The position numbers and the translations under genes are program-made. The notes beneath the pieces are model-generated. The model did not search any database. It was not told the origin of the DNA and saw only the letters and a program-made list of their open reading frames with translations. A stretch of 6,583 nucleotides of DNA from Pseudonocardia mahuensis (lineage in GTDB: Bacteria > Actinomycetota > Actinomycetes > Mycobacteriales > Pseudonocardiaceae). The stretch covers positions 1 through 6,583 of the forward strand of contig NZ_JAHDTG010000151.1 in NCBI RefSeq assembly GCF_018531475.1. Reading direction: 5' to 3'. This document shows positions 1 through 5,485 of the stretch, piece by piece (within the stretch, counting starts at the first letter, position 1; the number at the start of each line of letters is the position of its first letter).

Positions 1-1
1 A

Positions 2-313
2 GGAGCTCCTCACGCGACAGCGGCTCCGACCCGGACACCGCACATGATCAGCACACCACGACTGGCCGGTCACGCACCGACACGCCGCAAGATCACCGGC
101 CCAAGACCTGAATGGTTACTCAAGTGGGGACTTCTCGAACGAGTCGATCGCGCCTACTGCGACCGCAAACGCGCCCAAGGCAAACGGCACAACGCCGTCC
201 TGATCTGCCTGGCCCGCCGCCGCACCGACGTCATCTACGCAATGCTTCGCGACCGCCGTCCCTACACCCCGCCGAGCACCAACAGCCCCGAACCGGTGCT
301 CGCAGCCGCTTGA
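2..313 (+). pseudogene. IS110-family transposase, C-terminal remnant (cut by window edge)
   Basis: The last ~50 residues match the C-terminal tail of IS110-family transposases: a Tyr followed by DRKRAQGKRHN, then LARRRTDVIYAMLRDRRPY, shortly before the stop codon at 311-313. In the family this region follows the serine-containing Tnp_20 domain; the RuvC-like DEDD domain is further N-terminal and absent here. The frame is open to the left edge, so the gene may begin outside the window; the first internal ATG is at 44. Residues before about position 125 (for example PEWLLKWGLL) do not resemble the family, so the 5' side may be degenerate or rearranged rather than simply cut by the window. It cannot be an active enzyme as seen. 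The family assignment rests on recall of the conserved tail only. Confidence 0.72.
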
Positions 314-336
314 CGAACCCATAGAGACACCCCCCC
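2..336 (+). mobile_element. Right part of an IS110-family insertion sequence (incomplete)
   Basis: The transposase remnant is followed by a very short non-coding tail. This contains CCATAGAGACACCCCCC (about 320-336), which resembles the terminal sequence I associate with actinobacterial IS110 elements. IS110 elements lack long inverted repeats and often make no target duplication, so the exact end is uncertain by several bases. Only ~25 bp follow the stop codon, so there is no room downstream for a bridge RNA. If the element has one, it would lie 5' of the transposase, outside the window. Confidence 0.5.
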
Positions 337-359
337 GCAAGAAGGCCCCTGGGGCTTGC
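337..359. terminator. Imperfect hairpin at the IS110 right end, possible terminator
   Basis: GCAAG (337-341) pairs with CTTGC (355-359), enclosing a G/C-rich centre (GGCCCCTGGGG) that can partly fold on itself. There is no T-run, so a rho-independent terminator is only a possibility. It lies between the IS110 tail and the DUF4184 gene, where it could insulate that gene from transposase readthrough or could be the structure into which the IS inserted. Confidence 0.25.
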
Positions 360-417
360 CCGTGGGACCTGCGAAGACCACGAGGCCGGGATGCTTTAAT
401 TCTCGACGTCTACGCTC

Positions 418-423
418 GGAGGT
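418..423 (+). promoter_or_regulatory. Shine-Dalgarno site for the DUF4184 gene
   Basis: CGGAGGT around 417-423 lies 5 bases before the ATG at 428. This strong site decides the start: the frame is open upstream to 356 (first GTG/ATG-type codon), but those extra 24 residues are polar and the protein family begins with MPFTLSHPA, exactly at the ATG after this site. Confidence 0.75.
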
Positions 424-427
424 CCGC

Positions 428-1231
428 ATGCCCTTTACGTTGTCGCACCCTGCGGCCGTGTTGCCGCTTTTCCGTCGACCTCTGCGGGCAGCCGCGCTGG
501 TTGCTGGTGCGATCGCGCCGGATATGGCGTACTTCGTCGGCGCGCTGGGCATTCCGGTCAGCGCGCAGTCGTGGTACGAGCCGTTGCTGAACGCCACGAC
601 CGCGCACTCGCTGGGCGGGATGGTGACCGTGGATCTGGTCTACGGACTTGCGCTGTTCGGGTTGCTGGTCATGGCGCGGCGACCGTTCATACCTGTCCTG
701 CCTATATTGGCTGAGCAGGCTCACGCGCGGCCCACCGGCTTGCGTGAGTTGCTGGTCTGCGGCGGGTGGGTACTGGTGTCTCTATTAATGGGCATTGCGA
801 CGCACCTGTTGTGGGATTCGTTCACTGACGGCGATGGTGTACTCGTGCGCGACCTTGCCTGGCTCGGCTCCCAGGTGACCGGTGACATGACCTGGGCCCG
901 GGCGTTACAGCACGGGAGCACTGCGATCGGTTTGGTGGTGATCGGGGTCTTCCTATGGCGCCGCCGATTACTTGCCGGTACCGCAGACGGACCGCACGCT
1001 TCGCGCCGCTTCCGCTCCAGCCTCGTGTTCGTGTTCGTGTCGGTCGCCGCCGCCGGGGCTGCGGTGAACATCGCGCGCGGATGGGCGGCAACCGAGAGTC
1101 TGGCGGCTGGTGACCTCAGCGAGTACGTGCTGTCCGCTGGCGCTAAGGGCGCGGGGGCGGCCTTCCTCGCAGCGCTGATCGGATACGTCGCGGTCTGGTG
1201 GCTATGGCGGTTGACCGCGCAGCGCGTCTGA
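428..1231 (+). CDS. DUF4184 family integral membrane protein
   Basis: A 267-residue protein beginning MPFTLSHPAAVLPL, the hallmark opening of DUF4184. Conserved polar residues are His7, Asp32 (IAPDMAYF), His60 (TAHSLGG), His126 and Asp130 (ATHLLWDSFTDGDG), and His162 (QHGS). They are spaced like the His/Asp residues of the DUF457/YdjM-type membrane-bound metal-dependent hydrolases, so metal binding near the membrane is plausible but unproven. Hydrophobic segments lie at about 64-82, 109-129, 166-177, 198-214 and 242-261; the N-terminal 20-38 stretch is also hydrophobic. Length is normal for the family and no frame damage is seen. The gene stands alone between an IS110 remnant and a tRNA scar, with its own ribosome-binding site; a TTTAAT at about 395-400 could be a -10 element, but no clear -35 is visible. 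The cellular role of DUF4184 proteins is unknown to me; family assignment is firm, function is not. Confidence 0.9.
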   Translation: MPFTLSHPAAVLPLFRRPLRAAALVAGAIAPDMAYFVGALGIPVSAQSWYEPLLNATTAHSLGGMVTVDLVYGLALFGLLVMARRPFIPVLPILAEQAHARPTGLRELLVCGGWVLVSLLMGIATHLLWDSFTDGDGVLVRDLAWLGSQVTGDMTWARALQHGSTAIGLVVIGVFLWRRRLLAGTADGPHASRRFRSSLVFVFVSVAAAGAAVNIARGWAATESLAAGDLSEYVLSAGAKGAGAAFLAALIGYVAVWWLWRLTAQRV

Positions 1232-1326
1232 CGAACTGTCCGCAGTCCCAGAACCCGGTGCCCGGTCGGAGTTCGGTCAGCGCAGGCGCTACCGGAAGAG
1301 TTTGTGGAAGGCCCTGCAACACAAAG

Positions 1327-1347
1327 CCCCGGGCCTGCGACCTGGGG
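1327..1347 (-). terminator. Terminator-like hairpin downstream of the tRNA fragment
   Basis: CCCCGGGCC (1327-1335), loop TGC, GACCTGGGG (1339-1347): a 9-bp stem with one G-T wobble and one mismatch. Read on the minus strand it is followed by CTTTGTGTT, a weakly T-rich tail. It begins 5 bases after the tRNA 3' end at 1353, the usual place for a tRNA terminator. The DUF4184 gene could also use it from the other side. Confidence 0.5.
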
Positions 1348-1352
1348 TGTTG

Positions 1353-1387
1353 CTCCCTCGGTCGGACTCGAACCAACAACCTGCCGG
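1353..1387 (-). other. 3' part of a tRNA gene (Asn-like), probable integration scar
   Basis: On the minus strand this reads as a variable loop AGGTT, a T-arm with stem GTTGG/CCGAC and loop TTCGAGT, then the 3' acceptor strand CGAGGGA and discriminator G; CCA is not encoded. The preceding five bases (CCGGC, 1383-1387) can be the 3' side of an anticodon stem. From 1388 rightward tRNA character is lost: no anticodon loop of normal form, no D-arm, and no matching 5' acceptor strand (TCCCTCG) within 100 bases. The AGGTT-GTTGG-TTCGAGTCC context and discriminator G resemble actinobacterial tRNA-Asn, but without the anticodon this identity is tentative. With its terminator on the left it looks like the chromosomal side of an attachment site, with the integrated DNA lying to the right. 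Confidence 0.65.
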
Positions 1388-1391
1388 ACGG

Positions 1392-1408
1392 TTGATCACC
1401 TAGATCAA
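1392..1408. repeat. Short perfect inverted repeat TTGATC-N5-GATCAA
   Basis: TTGATC (1392-1397) and GATCAA (1403-1408) are perfect inverted copies with a 5-base spacer. They lie in the 23-bp strip between the tRNA scar and the left end of the ISL3 element. The symmetry could be a recombinase or regulator binding site, or chance. Confidence 0.35.
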
Positions 1409-1410
1409 TG

Positions 1411-1437
1411 GGGTTCTCCGTCATGAAGCTGGGAGGG
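1411..1437 (+). repeat. ISL3 left inverted repeat (IRL)
   Basis: Begins GGGTTCTCCGTCATGAAGCT and continues to 1437. It matches the reverse complement of 2711-2737 at 20 of 27 positions, including the blocks GGG, TCT, CG, GAA and CTGGGA. Confidence 0.8.
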
Positions 1438-2732
1438 TGACGGCGGCGCTGTTCGGGTTGGACGGGTTCGAGGTGCTTGCCGCGGCCCACGCCGGCGGCG
1501 AGCTCGAGCTGATGATCGAAACCACCACCGCTGACCTGGTGGGCTGCCCGGAGTGCGGGGCGGTCGCGACACCGAAGGACCGCCGCCCGACCTGGGTGGC
1601 CGACCTGCCCCTCGCCGGGCGGCCGGTGGTGCTGTGCTGGTCAAGCGGGTCTGGCAGTGCCGGCACCAGCTGTGTCCGAAGCGGACCTGGACCGAGCGGC
1701 ACGAGGCGATCCCGCCGCGGGCGGCGCTCACCGCGCGGGCCGCCGCGGCGAGCGTCGACGCGGTCCGCACGGGCGCGACAGTGGCCCGCCAGGCCCGCGG
1801 GTTCGGGGTGTCCTGGCACACGATCATGCGGCAGGTCCGCGCGCTGGGCCGCCCGCAGGTCGACGACCCGGCCCGGCTGGACGAGGTGACCGCGATCGGG
1901 GTCGACGAGCACGCCTGGCAGCGGGCCCGCGCCGGACGGCCGGCTCAGTACGCCACCGGCATCGTCGACCTCACCCCGGGACGGCCGGCGCGGCTGCTCG
2001 ACCTGGTGCCCGGCCGCACCGGCGCCGCGCTGCGGACCTGGCTGGCCGCCCGCCCCGCGACCTGGAAGGCCCAGATCACCACCGCCGCTCTTGATCCGTT
2101 TCGCGGGTATGCGACCGCTGGCCGACCAGATGCCCACCGCGACCCGGGTGCTCGGCCCGTTCCACGTCTGCAAGCTCGCTCTCGACGCGCTCGACGAGGT
2201 CCGCCGCGTCCAGCACGACACCCTGGGTCGGCGCGGCCACCGAGATGACCCGCTCTACCGGGCCCGGCGGCTGCTGCGCCGTCGCGCCGACCGGCTCACC
2301 GGCCGGGCGTGGGCCCGGCTGACCGCTCGGCTCACCAACGGCGACCCGAACGGTGAGGTCAGCGCCGCCTGGGCCGTCGCGCAAGACGTCATGGCCGCCT
2401 ACGCCACCGACGATTTCACCACCGGGCGGGACCGCGCCGAACAGGCCATCGCGGCCGCCCTGTCCTGTCCCGTCCCGGAGGTCGCCCGGCTCGGCCGCAC
2501 CCTGCGCGCCTGGCGCACCGAACTGCTCGCGTACTTCAACACCGAGCGCGCCAGCACCTCCAACGGCCCCACCGAGGCGGTCAACCTGCTGATCGAGACC
2601 AGCCGCCGCGCCGGCCATGGATTCCGCAGCTTCGACAACTACCAACTGCGACTCCTCCTTGCCCACGGCATGTCGACTTGCGATCATGGCGCGCCACGGA
2701 TCAGAGGGTCCCGTCCCAGGTTCGCGGCGTAG
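1437..2732 (+). pseudogene. ISL3-family transposase, two frameshifts
   Basis: A GTG at 1437 opens ALFGLDGFEVL, a typical ISL3 N-terminus. An N-terminal zinc-finger pair follows: CPEC near residue 38, then CRHQLC in the next frame. A helix-turn-helix (VARQARGFGVSWHTIMRQV) comes next, then the DDE domain: Asp in GVDEH (1904-1906), Asp in ALDPFRGY (2093-2095) and Glu in NGPTEAVN (2574-2576). The C-terminus RIRGSRPRFAA is the usual ISL3 ending, just inside the right repeat. Homology crosses frames twice. After GRPVVL (about 1630-1640) the frame moves by -1, equivalent to one lost base; near FRGYATA (about 2112-2118) it moves again, equivalent to two lost bases (expected ATALADQ). The net change is one codon, so both ends share a frame but the middle does not. 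All three catalytic residues survive in the DNA, yet no intact protein can be made. ISL3 transposases are not known to use programmed frameshifting, so mutation is the simplest reading. Confidence 0.88.
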
Positions 2733-2737
2733 AGCCC
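2711..2737 (+). repeat. ISL3 right inverted repeat (IRR)
   Basis: Read inward from 2737 it begins GGGCTCTACGCCGCGAACCT, matching the left repeat at 20 of 27 positions. The end of the transposase gene and its stop codon (2730-2732) lie within this repeat. Confidence 0.8.
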
Positions 2738-2887
2738 TCAACGGCGCGGACTGCGTGCCCTTCGTGTGCCCCTCGCGTGCCCGAGCAAGGGGATCGAAGC
2801 GGTCAACTGCGGTTACGGACGGCGGCGACATCGAGGGTTCGCCTGGTCGGCGTCTTGCCTGGTCGCGCGACTGATCATGGGCCTGAG
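2738..2887. other. Non-coding strip between ISL3 and the tRNA-Gly fragment, with 16-bp-spaced direct repeat
   Basis: No convincing gene is seen. GCCTGGTCG occurs at 2841-2849 and 2857-2865, a 16-bp period, 23-47 bp before the tRNA-Gly core. GATCATGGG occurs at 2873-2881 and again at 2965-2973 on the far side of the core. Short repeats flanking an attachment core are the usual form of integrase arm-type or excisionase sites, so this strip may be one arm of the attachment site. That role is inference; the repeats are seen directly. Confidence 0.4.
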
Positions 2888-2931
2888 CTTCCAAACTGGC
2901 TACGCGGGTTCGATTCCCGTCGCCCGCTCCA
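2888..2931 (+). other. tRNA-Gly(TCC) 3' half, predicted att core
   Basis: Starts with the seven-base anticodon loop CTTCCAA (2888-2894; anticodon TCC at 2890-2892). Then come the 3' anticodon stem ACTGG, the variable loop, a T-arm with stem GCGGG/CCCGT (2904-2908, 2916-2920) and loop TTCGATT, the acceptor strand CGCCCGC (2921-2927), discriminator T, and encoded CCA (2929-2931). This is the standard bacterial tRNA-Gly(TCC) 3' half. The bases to the left (GCCTGAG) do not pair as the 5' anticodon stem (CCAGT expected), and no D-arm or 5' acceptor strand GCGGGCG is present. A tRNA identity block from the anticodon loop to the 3' end is the classical att core of tyrosine-recombinase elements that target tRNA genes. 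The intact integrase to the right reads toward it. Confidence 0.85.
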
Positions 2932-2995
2932 CGCTGTCTACCAGCGACAACGGCAGCTGCTCCCGATCATGGGAGAGGCGGCCGTCCTCGTTCGT
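2932..2995. other. Post-core strip with two small hairpins
   Basis: CGCTG (2932-2936) and CAGCG (2942-2946) form a perfect 5-bp stem with a 5-base loop directly after the CCA. CTCCC (2960-2964) and GGGAG (2971-2975) form a second 5-bp stem. Neither has a T-run. The strip also carries the second copy of GATCATGGG. It may hold arm sites of the attachment region; no coding potential is seen. Confidence 0.35.
2989..2995. repeat. IS256 flanking direct repeat, left copy (CGTTCGT)
   Basis: CGTTCGT immediately precedes the left inverted repeat and recurs at 4272-4278 just after the right one. The last base of the right repeat (C4272) could belong to either the repeat or the duplication, so the duplication is 6 or 7 bp. 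IS256 elements usually make 8-9 bp; the next base outward differs (T against C), so a mutated 8-bp copy is possible. Confidence 0.6.
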
Positions 2996-3035
2996 GGAGG
3001 ATGTCCCGAGTTCCGTGGAACTTCGGTGGCGGTCC
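2996..3035 (+). repeat. IS256 inverted repeat, left (transposase 3' side)
   Basis: Begins GGAGGATGTCCCGAGTTCCG and ends GGTGGCGGTCC at 3035. Its partner read inward from 4272 begins GGAGGTTGTCCCGGGTCTCG. Confidence 0.85.
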
Positions 3036-3043
3036 GGTGATCA

Positions 3044-4197
3044 TTAGGCTGCGTCGACGATCTGATCATGACGGGTCGCACCGACAGGTTCAATGACTCG
3101 CTCGAGCGTGTCGCGCAGTGATCGCAGGTGTAGGTGGCCGTTGACCCGTCGGAACTGCTTGCCGGCCTCGACCATGCCGGCGGCGCACCAGCGCAGCGCC
3201 ATCGTGCCGTCGCGCCAGCGCTTGACGTTGCTCGCGTGCGTCCGGCAAATCGAGATCATCGACTCGATCGCGTTTGTCGATCGCAGCGTTCGAGCCAGCG
3301 TGGGCGGTATGCCAAGCCGGAGCACGGTCAGGGTCTCGGTCATGCCCTCGCGCAAGCTCGCCGCAGCGCCGGGATGGGTGCGGTCGAGCTCGGCGGCCAG
3401 CGCACCCAGTTCGGCCTCGGCGGCCAGGGCGGAGTCGGCGTGATACGCCCGCCGCATCCGCGAGGCCACGACCGAGCGCAGCTTCTCGGGCAGCCGATCC
3501 TGCACGTTGCGGATCTTGTGCAGCTGGCAGCGGGCGATCACCGGGCGGTCGAACACGTCCAGGACCGCAGCGCCTTCGACCCGTCGGGCACCACCAGGAT
3601 CGGGCGAGTCACGTCCAGGCCTCGCTCCCGCAGCCCGACGATCAGGTCGGTGACCAGGGTGGCGTTCTCCGTCGAGCCCTCGACCAGCGACAACGGGTGC
3701 TTGGTCCCGTCGATGCCGATCCCGAGCGCGACCACGCAGGTGTGCTCCCCGAAGTGCACCCCTTCCATCATGAGCGCCACCAGGTCCAGCCCGGACAGGT
3801 CTGCGGCCAGCAACTCGGCCAGGGCGGTCTCGGTCTGGGCGACGAACCGCCGTGACACCGCTGAGCGCGAGGTACTCGTCGCGGCCGTCTCGGTGCGCGC
3901 ACCGACCGGCTCCAGCCCGACCCGGTAGCGGCGCGTCGACAGGCCGGCGAGCATCCGCTCCAGCGCCAACCGCCCGAGGACCTCGGTGTCGGAGAACAGC
4001 TCATACAACGCCACGGCCAGTTCACCCGAGCCGTCGACTGCACGTATCCGCGGCCGCTCGACCGGTACGCGGCGACCGCCCAGGGTCACCGACCCGACGC
4101 CGTGCCCGTGGCGCACCGCGGTCCGCTCGGGGTTGTGGCGGCCCCTGGGCCCGCACGCCACGGCGGTCCCCTTCCTCTGGTGTTCTTGGCGGTTCAC
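3044..4197 (-). pseudogene. IS256-family (mutator) transposase, frameshifted and missing a catalytic Asp
   Basis: The N-terminal piece (4197-3538, 219 residues from a GTG) carries GRHNPERTAVRHG, then GGRRVPVERPR, and the catalytic core LVALMMEGVHFGEHTCVVALGIGIDGTKHPL through VVPDGSKALR. The C-terminal piece (ending at stop 3044-3046) continues with VFDRPVIARCQLHKIRNVQDRL, LRSTNAIESMI and MALRWCAAGMVEAGKQFRRVNGHLHL, all standard for this IS256 group. Family members read DGSKALRAAVLDVFDRP across the gap. Here the bases for about two codons plus one (7 nt) are missing after the Arg codon at 3565-3567, so the upper frame runs to an early stop at 3538. The usual first catalytic Asp (DGVHFGEH) is Glu at 3763-3765; the second Asp (3583-3585) and the Glu (3263-3265) remain. 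The N-terminus is slightly short for the family. Two separate lesions make this a dead gene, not an orfA/orfB pair. Confidence 0.88.
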
Positions 4198-4231
4198 CCG
4201 AGTACCTACCTCACGGCAGGACTCAGGCGGG

Positions 4232-4272
4232 GGACCGCCACCTCAAGTTCCACGAGACCCGGGACAACCTCC
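4232..4272 (-). repeat. IS256 inverted repeat, right (transposase 5' side)
   Basis: Its reverse complement matches 2996-3035 with four substitutions and one extra base. It lies 34 bp upstream of the transposase GTG, so the transposase promoter would have to lie in or next to the repeat. Confidence 0.85.
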
Positions 4273-4278
4273 GTTCGT
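4272..4278. repeat. IS256 flanking direct repeat, right copy (CGTTCGT)
   Basis: Second copy of the heptamer at 2989-2995. It sits 13 bp beyond the stop codon of the integrase gene, so the insertion did not damage that gene. Confidence 0.6.
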
Positions 4279-4291
4279 TGCTATTCCCGTG

Positions 4292-5485
4292 CTATTGGGC
4301 GACGGGGACCAGAACACCAGAGGCTCCGTCGTCGTCCTCGTCACCGCCCTGGCCCTCGTGCGCTGTGCCTGCCCTGCTGTCGTCGACGAGCGCCCCGAGC
4401 GCATCCGCGATCCGCCGGTCCCTCTCGGGCGTCGCGTGCTGGTAGATCAGCGCGGCACGCATCGAACCGTGACCCATCCGGTGCATCAGCTCCCGCGTGA
4501 TTGCGCCGGCGTTGACGGCGAGCTGATTCCCCGTGTGCCGGAGGCCGTGGAAGTGGAAGCCGGCCGGGAGTCCTGCCGCCGTCACCGTCGCCGACCACTT
4601 CACCACCCGACCGAAGTTGCCCCGCCGCAGCATCGCCCCCTTCTCCTCGCGGAACACCAGGCCCTCCGGCCCGTTTCCGGCATACTCCGCGAGGTGTGAA
4701 CGCAGCTCGTCGACGAGGAACTCGGGGAGCGCGACGTTTCGGACATCCGCAGCCGACTTCGGCGCACCCTCTTGCATGCCTCCACGGCTGAGCTGCGCAA
4801 GGCGCCGACGGACATGCAGCACACCGGAGATCAGGTCGACGTCGCAGCGACGAAGCGCGATCAGCTGTCCCCAGCGGAGCCCGGTGAACGCGGCTGCCAG
4901 AACGAGCACGCGGTACCGACCTGGCATGCGGTTCGCGAGCGCATAGACCTGCGTGACGGTGGCCGTTGGGCGCTCGGCCGTCCGGTGCTCGCCTGCCCCC
5001 TTGATCCGGCACGGATTGCGCTTGATGCGGCCGTCATCCACCGCCGTGGTCAAGATCGCGCGTACGAGCCGGTACGCCTTGGCTGTCCGGTCCTCGGAAC
5101 GCCCCTCGCGCAGGAGCGTTGCTCGCCACGTCCTGATGGTCCCGGTGGACAGCTCCGCCAGCTCGACGTGCCCGAGGAACGGTGCGACGTGGTGCCGCCA
5201 CAGGCTCTGGTACTCCTCACGGGTGCGCGCCCCGAGCGGGTGCTCGGCGATCCACCGCTCGCCGTACTCGCCGAACCGAACGCGGCCCAGCAGTGGATCG
5301 GTCCATTCGCCGCGAAGCATGTCGCTCTCGACTGTCGACAGCCACTGGCCGGCGTCGCCCTTGCGTTCGAACGTCTCCGGTGCCACCCGGCGGCGGCCAT
5401 CTGGCCCGAGGTAGCGCGCCTGGAAACGGCCCGAGGGCAACTTGCGCACCCAGCCAAACCGCCGACGGCCCTTCCTGTTCGCCAT
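4292..5485 (-). CDS. Tyrosine-recombinase (phage-type) integrase
   Basis: A 397-residue site-specific recombinase, the normal length for integrases of actinomycete integrative elements. Order of parts: N-terminal arm-binding region with GWVRKLPSGRFQARYLGPDG (residues 11-30); SAM-like core-binding domain at about 68-125; catalytic domain at about 172-355. All catalytic residues are present: Arg204 (TGLRWGQ), Lys243 of the beta-hairpin (APKSAADVR), His313 and Arg316 (HFHGLRHT), His339 (MGHGS) and the nucleophile Tyr348 (LIYQHAT). The usual Glu after box I is Gln207, a mild deviation. The C-terminus has an acidic tail (GDEDDDG, 381-387). Start: ATG at 5485-5483; a GTG directly before it (5488-5486) is an alternative, and neither has a strong ribosome-binding site. 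The ATG overlaps a TGA in another frame (TGATG), suggesting translational coupling to an upstream gene now cut by an IS5 element. The gene reads toward the tRNA-Gly core at 2888-2931, its predicted site of action. It appears intact, but its native upstream region is lost beyond 58 bp. Confidence 0.95.
   Translation of the reverse strand: MANRKGRRRFGWVRKLPSGRFQARYLGPDGRRRVAPETFERKGDAGQWLSTVESDMLRGEWTDPLLGRVRFGEYGERWIAEHPLGARTREEYQSLWRHHVAPFLGHVELAELSTGTIRTWRATLLREGRSEDRTAKAYRLVRAILTTAVDDGRIKRNPCRIKGAGEHRTAERPTATVTQVYALANRMPGRYRVLVLAAAFTGLRWGQLIALRRCDVDLISGVLHVRRRLAQLSRGGMQEGAPKSAADVRNVALPEFLVDELRSHLAEYAGNGPEGLVFREEKGAMLRRGNFGRVVKWSATVTAAGLPAGFHFHGLRHTGNQLAVNAGAITRELMHRMGHGSMRAALIYQHATPERDRRIADALGALVDDSRAGTAHEGQGGDEDDDGASGVLVPVAQ

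Larger units (their letters stand above)
1411..2737 (+). mobile_element. ISL3-family insertion sequence, 1327 bp, with broken transposase
   Basis: The element is bounded by imperfect inverted repeats: 27 bp at each end, 20 identical. The left end begins GGGTTCTCC and the right end read inward begins GGGCTCTAC. The repeats enclose a single transposase reading region of ISL3 type. Size and layout are normal for ISL3. The family usually makes 8-bp target duplications, but the flanks GATCAATG (1403-1410) and TCAACGGC (2738-2745) differ. Deletion or recombination at one end, or decay, is therefore likely. Confidence 0.85.
2996..4272 (-). mobile_element. IS256-family insertion sequence, 1277 bp, decayed
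   Basis: Inverted repeats of about 40 bp bound the element: 24 of the outer 28 positions match, followed, after a 1-base gap, by 11 identical bases ending GGTGGCGGTCC. A 6-7 bp direct repeat flanks it. Inside is one transposase reading region on the minus strand, filling nearly the whole element. The clean ends show this was a simple insertion into the DNA between the tRNA-Gly core and the integrase gene. Confidence 0.85.

Noticed and set aside
356..427. An N-terminal extension of the DUF4184 protein starting at 356
   Set aside because: The ribosome-binding site at 418-423 and the family opening MPFTLSHPA place the start at 428. The extension has no supporting signal.
1437..2732. Programmed frameshifting in the ISL3 transposase
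   Set aside because: Two shifts would be required, neither at a recognisable slippery sequence, and the family uses a single ORF.
2076..2894. A 272-codon minus-strand ORF over the ISL3 3' half and the tRNA-Gly region
   Set aside because: It overlaps clear ISL3 transposase coding sequence and the tRNA core on the other strand and shows no recognisable family; a GC-driven shadow frame.
2878..2931. A complete tRNA-Gly gene
   Set aside because: No D-arm, 5' acceptor strand or 5' anticodon stem lies to the left; only the 3' half from the anticodon loop is present.
3134..3928. A 264-codon plus-strand ORF and other long plus-strand frames across 3090-4700
   Set aside because: They are antisense to the IS256 transposase and the integrase and encode low-complexity Arg/Ala/Pro-rich sequence with no motifs.
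3044..4197. The two IS256 frames as separate orfA and orfB genes with programmed frameshifting
   Set aside because: IS256-family transposases are encoded by one continuous gene. The alignment needs missing residues (about AAV) at the junction, which a slip in translation would not explain but a 7-base deletion does.
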